Positions 37,201-49,200 of a stretch of 64,000 nucleotides of DNA are shown in pieces. Below the pieces are notes generated by a model. That model searched no databases, was not told the origin of the DNA, and saw only the letters and a list, made by a program, of their open reading frames with translations. Source of the stretch: Siphlonurus alternatus (lineage: Eukaryota > Arthropoda > Insecta > Ephemeroptera > Siphlonuridae); NCBI GenBank assembly GCA_949825025.1, contig OX463778.1, positions 16,640,171 to 16,704,170 on the forward strand, written 5' to 3'. The first letter of the stretch is position 1, and each line of letters opens with the position of its first letter. Both the position numbers and the translations under genes were made by a program.

Positions 37201-40200
37201 AAAATATTCAGTCATGAAAGGCTATAATATATAATATAATATATAGACTGTTATAGACATCATGACTTCATTTACTACGAGCATCTCACGATAACATTGT
37301 AAGCATTGAAATGATAACCCTCAATGAACGGCCCCACATGAAGCTAGGTCAAGATATAAAATATTGTTATTTTTTTGTTTCGAAATATAAACATACTATG
37401 CTACTGGATTATGTCAAACATGTATGAAGTGGATATTAGGGTAGGTCAAGTCAAGTGTCCCACGGTATATAATATACCATACATGTGTTTCTATATAAAT
37501 GATCCCCCTCCCTTCAGCTGTCACCCTCTATATAATATGGATTTCTTAGAAAAGCTTCTGCAACCCCCCACAGTGCCACCCTGTATAAGCAATAAAAATG
37601 AGACTCTTTCCTCTACTTTCAATCCCTCTCTCAGTAAATCCTCCTACTAGAGTCTCCATTACACGCAAGACTCCACCTAACAAACTCTTCTCAAAGACAA
37701 AATCAACTACTTTCTTTAATATCAATCAATTTAGAAACTCTACTCTGCTTTTAGTAAAAGAAAAACGAATTACTTAGCCGTTAAGACTTCATATAAGGTT
37801 CACTGCTCAAAGAAAAAATAATATATAGAGATATTAAAGACTTTTTTTTATCTGCTAATTTATTTGCCAATCTATCTTTTTCAACAGGATAAAGTGGAAA
37901 TAGCTTTTTAATCCTAGACATTTTAACAAGCGGTCAGTCAATTCTACAGCTTGTTAGATGTTGCTATAAAACGTTTCTGGAGGGACAATCAATTTCTACT
38001 CTTTCAGAGTCCACCACATTCAGTGGTGTCGTAAACAACTTAAGCGTTCAGAATATTTACCTTATCAAGTAGAAATCACATACAAAACACCCTATAGCTC
38101 CTTCAATGTACATAAAAAAATAACACCCCACAAAATAATTTACAACACCAAAAATGCAGGTATTAAAAAGAAAAGGTAAAAAATTTCAAACATTCACTAG
38201 GAAAAAAAAAATTTAGTATGGTATTAGCAAACAAAAGTCATGTTTGTATAACGAAAAAATAAAAAGAGAATGTTTTAATAAAAACACGCTTACATGAACT
38301 AGAAAAAAAGGACAAACTTTTTTTTTAAATTTTCCAAAATTTATAACTTACATTTTTTGTAATGTTTTTTTAAAAAAAAGAGCTATTATATGTGAAGAAG
38401 TGTGAGAAGGAGAGGGTTAGGATTTATAAATTGAGTAATTCACACGTAGGCTACTCATCACAATTAGCTTGATATAAGAAGCCAACATCAGCAGTAAGGC
38501 AAACAGAGCACAGCTCACTGCCTAGCGGGAGAAGCCAGCGACGTTGAACTCGCGCCAAGCAAGAACTTTTTTTTTTTTTGTGAGACCATTTCATTCCGAC
38601 TGTCACCTCTAGCCCGGCGTCGTAATAAATAACTAGCGCGTGATTAATCGACTGAGTAAGACTATTTTCGATAAAAGCTCTCGAAATTATGTCAACACTC
38701 GATTTCTTTCATTTAAACTACTCGGGCAGTCACAATAAAGTAGTTGGATGTGGGCGAGAAAGATATTTTATTTCGACCACTTGGTGACGTGAGATGACTT
38801 CTGGGAGATGTAATTTGTGCTTTATTAACAAAATAAAAATCACACAAAATTTAGCTTTAAAAACATTAAAAATACTCAAAAATATACGAACTGTTTTCAA
38901 AAATAAAATCCAATTATTCTGAATTGTTTCTTCGTAACTTTTTATTCTTTTTAATTTTTTTTAAACTAAAAATTAAAAAAAAAAATAATAATAAAAGGAG
39001 GTTGAAAAAGCAGATCTACTGCTTTGTAATGATGCAATGATGCAGCTCTCCTAAATGAGTTTTACGCATATTTGTCTTTAGACTGCAACCCTTTTTTATT
39101 CAATTTAATAATGCGCCATCTTGTAAACAACTAAAAAGAGGTGTCTTTCATTTGTAAAAAAAAAAAAAAAAATGCCGAGCCCTGGTGCCATGTTTAAGAT
39201 AATTTATTTCTTCAATCAGACATCAATATCGATCTATAGAATATAGTAAGTCATTGAACGAGTAAATTGATGTAGCGTGATCAAGTACACATATAATATA
39301 ATACCTAACGTAGGCCCCCCAACAAATAACACAAACTCGTCTATAAAGAAGTACATTCTCACTGTCTGTTACCCCCATTTCAAGGCCTTTTTTATTTCAT
39401 TTCTTAGAATTTATTTTTAAATGATAGTATATAGCTAAATAAAAATTGCTTTGCTAAAAAATCTTTGTGGTAATACTATAATAATATAAAAAAAAAATAA
39501 TATTTATATATAAGAGTGTTGTTATATTAATAATATAAGTGGCTATACCATCGGTGCGGCCTTAAATACCGTACAGACATCACGATGTATATTTTTTTTA
39601 AGTGACGATAGTTGATTATTAAAGGTATCGTAAAGATATAGAAGAGGACATCTTGGTGACCACGTGGTACCTTAAGCTGATGATATCCTTTAGCAAAACA
39701 CGCACATAAATATGGTAGAATTCTAACTTCTCGCGGATCGGGTTCAATTACCAACAACATTTATATCATTGAGTATAAATATATATAGTGATACAGAAAC
39801 CCGCCGCGGCATCAGCAACCATTATACTTCCCCCATCACTCTTCTACATTGCTAATTACAGTACGACATCCAATCATAACATTCAGAAAAGTGTAATTTT
39901 ATAGACTGTAATTATAAAGAATATAAGTATTATAGCTTTAATATATATAATGAAATACCGGATTATTAAACATTATTATATATATATATATATAATACAC
40001 TTACTCAAGTATAAAATACGTTTTTGAAAGATAAATTAGTGATATTTATTATTTAATTATAAAATATATTATTTTTAAGTGTTTGCTGTAGCAATTTATT
40101 AATTTTAAGAAATAATTAATTATATATTACGATTGAATTACTAAAGAGGTTTATGGCGACTGATTTATTTAGATGACTTTGCAAAACTTGAATCTATACA

Positions 40201-43200
40201 TTGAGATGTCATTCATCGTGCATGATCGAGTTCTCAGAATCTTTTGTACATTCAAATCAATTAAAGTCGATCAAAATTTTATTTGTAATTAATTGCAGAA
40301 TATAAACAGCTTTTGCTTAAACGATGAGCAATGAAAAGTCAACCTTTATGATTACTAAATTTACTCCAAATTAAAAGTTTCGTCAATGATGCATGCAGGC
40401 GAAGTGTAATACAAATATATATAATATATGTATGTATAATTTAGACTATTTAGAGTGTAATATATTATATGATGGTAAAAGAGAATTAATTTAACCATTT
40501 TAAATAATATTGCAATATATTGTTTCTTATAGCTTGGCTCATACAATCGTTTATACCAATGGAGTATCGACCTAAAAAAAAAAAAATATTGCAGAAATGG
40601 ATAGAGGGTACAAAGTTATGCTACTCTGAATTTTTTTCATATATTTTTTTTTTAGTCCGGGAACTACTTTTAAAGAAATTATTGAAAGTACAGAGAATGT
40701 TGACGCCTCTTGCCACCTCTCTCAATGAAAAGATAATAGGGATTAAAAGGAGCGTGCAGGGTTCAAACTCGACCTCGGCAAAACTTTTTAACAATTAATA
40801 AAAAGGTGAAAAAAATCAGAGTGGCATAACTTTGCACCCTCTATATTCATTTTTGCAATAAAAATTTTTGAAGGTGATACTCTATTGATTTGTGTAGCCT
40901 CCAATTTGTTTGTGTATGATTTAGGACGGAGAAAAAATAATCTATTTGAATGCGGATGAGCCAACAAGTATATAATTCAAATATTAAGGGTTGCATGCTT
41001 GAGAAACGAACCCTTATATTTAGGAATCCACAGGGCGTGTTTTGTTTGAGCGAGGGTCGCGGAGAACTTTGATGTTGCGATATATGGAAACACAGGCCTA
41101 TGTGCTGAGGGATTTGTGTGTCTGATGGGCGAGTCTATTTCATGGATCCATTGTCTAGCCGGGAATTAAGCTTTATAATACTTTTTATAGAATAAGAAGG
41201 AGTCTTATAAATATTTAATAATATACACTCTGATATAGTCAACGCAGTATAATTTAACTGTTTACTTATAAGCTTTTAAAATAAGAGGATTTAAATTGAG
41301 TCACAAAGAAAATATTGTTGAATTAAATTGATATATTATAAATAATTCTAATCTAAGGCGTTATAAATACTCACATCATCATGAGAAATATACATGAAAT
41401 TGTTTCTCATTATTCAATAGTAAAAAATGGATGTAATATTATTTTACATCATGCGCAATTATATTTTTAATTTCAGCTATTAATAAAAAAAAAATAAAGA
41501 GTATCATGAACTTCATTTGAGTCTGTTATATTATTTAGCTATTGTTTCCTCTTCTATTTTCAAACTGACAAAATAATTAAAGAAAATTAATTTATACACA
41601 TACATTTAAATATAAAAAAATGGCATGTTAAAACACAAAGAGATGTTTTAAGAGAGTTGCACACATAACTCACAGCAACGAAACAAGAAAATAAATTTTA
41701 AAAAAACTTCCTTCTTCGCCCACGAGCGATTTGCCTACAATAATTAGTCTCCTCATTATTAATTCGAATTCGCTTTAAAAAAATCCTTTACTGTTGCTTA
41801 CAGCACGCGCTTGCCTGATTTATTTACTGGAAAATGTTTCACATGAAATGAAGCACAATATAATTTGTTCTTATGTCATGTTCGTTTTTCATAAAACATA
41901 TATTATATATATTATATAAATGAGATTTAAAATAATGAAATGTGTATTATCATTGTCATAGATGGTTCACGGACCATACAGTTTGGTTTATCACGTTTTT
42001 TTTTATTTGCGCGTACACAGTAAGAAATTTGTTGGTGTATATGTTGTGTCTATATATAATGCATTTTGTGCCTCATTTAAAATATAATACAGAAAATAAC
42101 ATAATTATGAACATTATAGAAAAAAATAAGGAAATGTGGATCAATTCTGTATATTTTTAAAATTATAGAAATTAAATTCTTTGAATAATTGTCACTCGCC
42201 AAATTATTTTTGTTATAATATCATTTTCCACACTCACCATAATTTTCTCCAACAATATAGTTTATATTAAAAAATTTGAAATAAATTTATCAGCAGTGAG
42301 CTAAATATAAAAATAATAATCTAATAGACATAATAAAATTATCATAATGTAAATTTAATGACTAAGAATCAGTGAACTAGCTATGAGGAAATGTATCATT
42401 GCCAAATTAGTTCGGCTCGGAAGGGACTGAGGTACCAAGTTTTGTTCACCGTGTATCGGCACGGCGGCTAGAGCGGTGCAAAGACCCGCAGTGCGATCAG
42501 CGTGGTGCTCGCCTCCCGCGGCGGCGGCTGTCGAGTCTGGGAGATCATCATCAAGCCCAGCATCCCGCGACCACTGCTGGACCAGCGGCGGCGAGGATTT
42601 TTTTTTTTTTTTTTTTTTTTTTCACTCGTCGCAGTTCGCAAAAGTAAATAGTATCCTAACCTTATCGATTATCGAACAAAAGATTTATTTACAATAGGAA
42701 TAAAAGTTATGAGTCAGTTATGACATAAATTGCGCCACACCTTTTAGCGACATAACAATAAACTTCTACGTTTGTAATTATTCAAACTTTAAATTAATTT
42801 TTTTTATTATTATTAAATTTATATTTTTATTATATTAGCGAAACAGTTTCATAGTCACGTTTCATATTTCCGGCCAGAAACATTTTGGTGCTCTCGGTGC
42901 GAGAGGGGGCATACACTCGATGTCATTACTTTCTTATGTGCTGGAGGAGACCAACGCGACTTACCAAAAGGTCATTAAAAAAATTAATCGTCAACTGCTT
43001 GTGTGACTGAGGGAGAGTATGTACCAAACATTTCAGACACGGCGAAGAACATAATATTATATATTATTTTTATTTTTTATTATTATTTCTCTATCTCTCC
43101 AAGGCCTCCACGTGTACAACTTAATACCGAGGTCGTGGACACATGCGAAAATTGGTTCTGGTAAACCAATTGGTGAGAACAACGACGTTAAAAATAGCAC

Positions 43201-46200
43201 GTATTCATTAGAAATTACTAAAAGTACACGAGTTCTGTATGTAACATAATTTACTGTAGAAATGAGATGGCTGTCTAATGCATTCTTAGTTTGTTTCACG
43301 ACGAGACTCTTTTTATATTTTGGATCTGATAAGCTGCTCAACTTGCACGTTTAATTTGCTTCAATATAGATTATAAAGATCTCTCGTTGAAGCTACCTTC
43401 AAATTAATAGTATGTCATTGAAAAGTATCTACCAAGGTTTTAAAATTAATTATGTATGGATATCAAAATCACTCACGGCCATAGAAATAAATTTGTCATT
43501 TTTTTTCTGTAAACTGAATCTCGCCACAGTTATACATGTGGGGTTTTAAATGTTAGTAATCTAAGCTCAAATATGACTCCATCTTGCCTTTTGCGCGTCT
43601 TTTATAGCGGATACAGTCTCCCTTACTGCTAAAAATTTTTTTTTTCTGTTTCCGAAGATAGCAACTTTGAAACAGCATTCACCCCTCTTTGAGTTCGTTG
43701 AACCCCGGACTGCAGATTTGATGCACCGGATGAAGGGGTGGGTGCATCATCATCCCCCAGCTGCACGCAGCATCCCTTGAGAAACAGCTGGACCATCGTG
43801 GGATCGCATCAGTGAGGGGAGATTTTATATCCAAGACGGATCTGCAGTTCTTCCCTTCACACTGCCTCTCAGCTAACGTCTTTCAATTTGATTCTCGAGA
43901 GCCTTTCTGCATGATATCTATCACCACAAAGCACGGCAGTTCAAAATAATAATGTGAACCTAAAATTCCTATTTATCTGTCATATATACTTGTCTTTATT
44001 AATTACCTAATAGTTTTGTACTTAAAACAAAAATAGTGACAGATGCTGCAAAGATCTCTGACAATAAAAACACAACTTTGAATATTTTAGAATAAAAATA
44101 TTATATATTTCACTAACAATTTATAGACTAAACTACATTATTAGTCTTTAATTACAGTAAAATTTCAAGAAACATTTTATTTACAAAAATTAAAGAAAAA
44201 TAAATAAAAAAATGTAAACAAAAGTGACTTTAAAAACAAAAGTATATTGTTATTAAATAATCTACTACAAAGTTGTCAGTAAAATGACCGTGTAAGGAGG
44301 CGATAGTAAGAGAGTATATGTATTACAGTGTACCGAGGTAATAGCTGCTGCAAGTACAGAGAGAGAGAGGGAGGGATCGGGAGCCTGAGGGGGCGGTCAG
44401 AACCGCGTCGTAAAGCACGTTGAGTTATCACCAAGGCTGCGTCATGCAGAGTGCATCAAGTCGCAGCAGCTGTAATTCACCGGCTAATTGAAATACAGAG
44501 GGACCTCAAGACCAAACAAAAATAAAAAAAGAAATTACCATCATATTATTATTTATATACAGCTGCAAAAACGTTATGAGTAAGAGCGAGAGTGTGAGCG
44601 GGTGTTACATGCACGTGGTAAATGACACTCAATACTTTGCGTAAAACTAAATAGCTCTGTACGTGCTTTTTACTTAAAGTTTATCACGGTTATACTAAGG
44701 AAACTGAGGAGATTATTTTTGCAAATTACATCATGCAGTACTTGCAGATGTATAAGAATGTTTAGACTACCAGAGAAAGTAACAAAATAATATATGAGCA
44801 AGGTTAAATTATATTTATATATTTTTATTTAACCTTTTTATGAAATGATATTATATAGAATTAACTTTTTTTATACATAAAATATTGTAAGTTTAGGTTT
44901 TTATTAACAAAACTATAATGTTGAAGGTTATGAAATTAATTTCCTTATACACAGCGGGAATTAAAAATGTAGCAGCAACTAATGAAGGGGAGACCACATA
45001 CGTGCTGTGGCTTCCGAGCGTCCAAAATTAGCATTGGAATTGCGGCCGCCCGCTGCTGACCCACACACGTGGATTATATAGATACACCACAAAATTAATT
45101 TAACGTCTAGTGGACTATCAATTAAAATGATGTTTTTTTACGATTGGAAATGAATTTTCTATATAAACATGAAACGGGGGAAAATTGAATCAATTTAGCT
45201 ATTATATTATACATTTTTTTTTTCCTCACCTGAATCATAACAAGTGACTGAATTCAACTTCTTGCGGCGCCTCTTTGTAGCATGACTTAATTGGGATTGT
45301 GTGGGTCCCTTCCAAACCAGGACGGCCGTTGCCTAGTATAATATAAATCCATTATCCCATGCAGGATTTACGTTTTTGTGGCTAAGGAAACCATGGAAAT
45401 CTCAGTCAGGATGGTCGGTAGTTAATGGAGCCTTGGATCGAACTCACGACTTTTTAATTAACGAACCGCAGCACATATATTATAATACTACTGCGTTTTA
45501 AGTGTCCGGTTACACTATATTACCTTATATTATATACATTTTATAAACGCGACCGGTTATAATAATATACAGTATAATAATATTTTATATTCATTCAAAA
45601 TTATGATTGTACCATCTTATATTATCTTCAAATATATATTTTAAATGCCACACAATACGAATATGTTACAATCTTATATCTCATCAAATAAGATATTGGT
45701 TTTACTACAGTATTCACATTCATGCAGAGCAGCAGCAGCGATTTGAGTCTCTTCCCTATACATTCTGTACGAGTTTCCCTAAGCAGACGGGTTCTTTATT
45801 TATTCATCTTGACACGGGGCACGAGCTCCTCCGTTACTTCTCACTGCCTGCACGCTTCACTTTGCCCTCCTCAACACAAAATAGCAAAATTCCTGCATGC
45901 AGAAGAAGCTTCACTCAATGAAAGAAATTGCATCTCATGCGTTCATCTCCCTCTGACTATATAAGGGGAAATGTTTAAATTTAGAACTCGCAGCTCCCTT
46001 CGTTGTACTACAGTGCATGATGGAGTGTATCATCAAGAGATGGAGAAATCGTGGAGCTGTCATCAAGATAATACATGTTTAAACTTATAAATCTTAAAAT
46101 ACTAGCTCAAATCATTACATCTCTCTTTCTCTCTCTCTCTCTGTTTTACAATTATTAAATGTGTGATGATAATACAAAACTGATATATAATAATAATAAA

Positions 46201-49200
46201 TCAAAATATTACTTACGGCTAAAAATATTAACAAATAATAATATTATATATTATTAAAAACAGGTTTTTTTATAATAATAAAAAGCTACTGAAAAAAAAA
46301 TTATCAATATATTAAAGTAAGGTGACTATCGAATTAAATTTATCAAATTTTTAATCTCACAGAAGCCTGGGTGTATGTGCAAACCTTTCATTAGACGAAG
46401 GTAGCATGCAATCACGGTGAGAGGAGTATTGTGATCAAATGGGCGGAGACGTGTGTTTAGCTGGGCACCATGTAATCATGGGAGAGAAATGACTCCACGC
46501 GCGATGTTACTTCAACCGGCCCACAGATAAATCAGGCCTGATTGAATATAATGGCATCATGATATATAAAAGAATTTTATAATACTGTATCAATAATTAT
46601 TATCTATTATTATAAAATTTGCCCCCTAAACTTAATTCAATGCAAAAAAGAAAAAAAGAAGAAGTTTGATAACAATCCCCTCAATTTTTTCTTTTTTTTC
46701 TTTTAAAATTATATTTTTTTTAAATGAAAAAATAAGATTATATTAGAATTGATGTACTATGAAAATTAAAAGACGACAAATTAAATTTATGGGATTTAAG
46801 ATTTTTTTTTATATATTTTAAATATATAATAATATAATTTGGTAAGTACCATTGTAACAAGGTATATTATGTATAAAGCCTTGCTAATATGATATTAATA
46901 TATTATACAGGTCTTGATTACTTTTCAAGAGGCAATAACAATAAAAAAAAATATAACTTGCATGTCTAAAACGTTCATCAAAAATTAATTTTTGTTTTCT
47001 GTCCATTAAATAAATTTTATAGCATTTTTTAATTCATTGAAGAAAAAAAATATCACATTAAAAATATATTTTTAATTTTATTATTTTAATATTATACTCA
47101 GAAATTCGTTTCATTGTCGTAACAGAAAAAATGGTCGTATATTATCATCCACAAATTAGCTAACTCTTGACAGTCCATATAAGATTGGTTATTCATTTTT
47201 TTTTCCTCTCTTCATACTTGCTTATATTATTATGTGTATGTATGTATGATCCGCGGTACTCTGATCATCGTGATGTGGGGTTGCACTCGGACCTTCTACC
47301 ACCCCAGGGCAATAATAATAATAAGAATCCCATAGTATAATAATATTAAAACGCTGGTAAAGCGTGTGGCAGGTTGGAGAGATTAACGGCCGATTCCCGT
47401 CAGTACGAGGCAGTAATATATGAAATATACTAATGAGGAATGCCTTGCTTGCTTCTCCAGCTTCATATACGGTGGTTTTTGATGTTATACGGACCCTTTA
47501 TATAAAAACCTTTACTTTCTTGTCCCCCCTCCTTTTCTATATATTTTTTTATTCACCCACGCCCCTCTCATCTATTACTCCTCTCCCCCCTTTAGAGCAC
47601 CAATATTTCCATGTCGTACCTTCACAGATGTTATCAGTGAAAAGCTTTTTTTTTTTTTTTTTTTGCCACGCAAATAAATACATTACTTTTTTATATAATA
47701 TAACCTACGCATCCATCTTAAATAATGCTGTTAACATTTATATATATGAATGTAGTGCAAAGAAAATAATATTAAATGGAAATGTTAAAAAAAAATATAT
47801 GTTTTTTTATAAAAACATTTCACACTAAAAGAGTGATTTTTTAAAAGAGATAAAAATAAATTATCATAATATAAAGAATTATAAAATACAAGATTTTTTA
47901 AACTGATTAAAAAATATGTTAAAATTATTATTGTTCAGTAATAAATATACATATAGGTACTAGAATGACAGACCTTGTAAAGTCAGAACTAAATTTATTA
48001 TTGTTTTTTCTGCAATGAAAGAGAGAGAGAGGGAAGGAAAAAAAAATGAATAAATAAATATAGAACTAATCTAATGCCAAGTTATTTTGAAAATAACCTG
48101 TTCGACTGAGATTAAACCAACTCTGGCAGCAGTCATTAATCATTCGGTGACAAGTACTTTGTGACGACGAGACTGACACCTCTGATGTTGTTCTCAAAAG
48201 TTTACCTAAAATTAGATCGAAACCACGGGAAGATGATGATGATACACGTGCAACCACATCACAACTTTCTAATCACTCACTAATGGCATCTTCGTTTAGA
48301 CGGATATAAATCGGATTTCAATTACGGTCATTATCAACGTAAAAATATAAGAAATTGAACTTAATTATATGATATACAGCATTGATGCAATATCTTTCTG
48401 GTAGAATTACGGGACTATATTAAAGGTCCTTCAGATCAAAATAGCCTAAACGCCACGCAGGTAGTTATAAAATAATTTTATAAGATATTAAGAAACTGAC
48501 TATTGGTGAGAAGTGCAATGGATATAAGTTAGTGATTATAGTGTAAACATGAAAACTGTTCGTAATTACACATGACAATCGATTCATGAATCAGATGAAC
48601 CATCTGTACGAAGCTAACATAAGGACAATCTAATTTTTTATTGACATTTGATTACAAACATTACTTATGGTGACACTGGTAACTAATTTGGTAAATGGGT
48701 AGGTCTAGCATCGTTTTATATATATAAAAAAATTCTCCCCCAAAATATTTCTAGTGACATTAAATGATCACATTAAATGTAGATGTACATTAAATTAAAC
48801 GTATAAGGAAAAAAAATATAAAATTCGAAATTTTTAAAGGACCTTTTTTTTTCTCAATTAAAGTGCGTCTTTTTTTTAGTGTTGCGATATAAAGGAGATT
48901 TATTACTTATGTTCTTGGGGGGTTGCCGCCGCCGCCGTGCATTTTACGGTTCTCCACAGTGTCCGGTTACGACTGTCTTATAGCAAAGGTTTGTGGGAAC
49001 CTGCGCATGAGGAGCCGCCATCGTCTATCTGCAGTATATATAGGAGCTAGTATATGCTCGTAAAGCTCGGATAGATCTCCATCAACCACAGAAAGATAAG
49101 GCGATGCTGCTGCTGTGACCGTCTGCTGGACCACAAGCAAGCTCCCGCACTTTGATGCCCACGGCAAATACAATTCGGGGGGGAACGAAACATCACTCGT

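Noticed and set aside
40520..40798. 92-codon plus-strand frame
   Set aside because: Falls inside the family B fold-back element; other copies do not preserve it.
47433..47828. 131-codon plus-strand frame
   Set aside because: Rich in Phe and Tyr from T-tracts and TA runs; composition matches the surrounding intron and shows no protein-like features.
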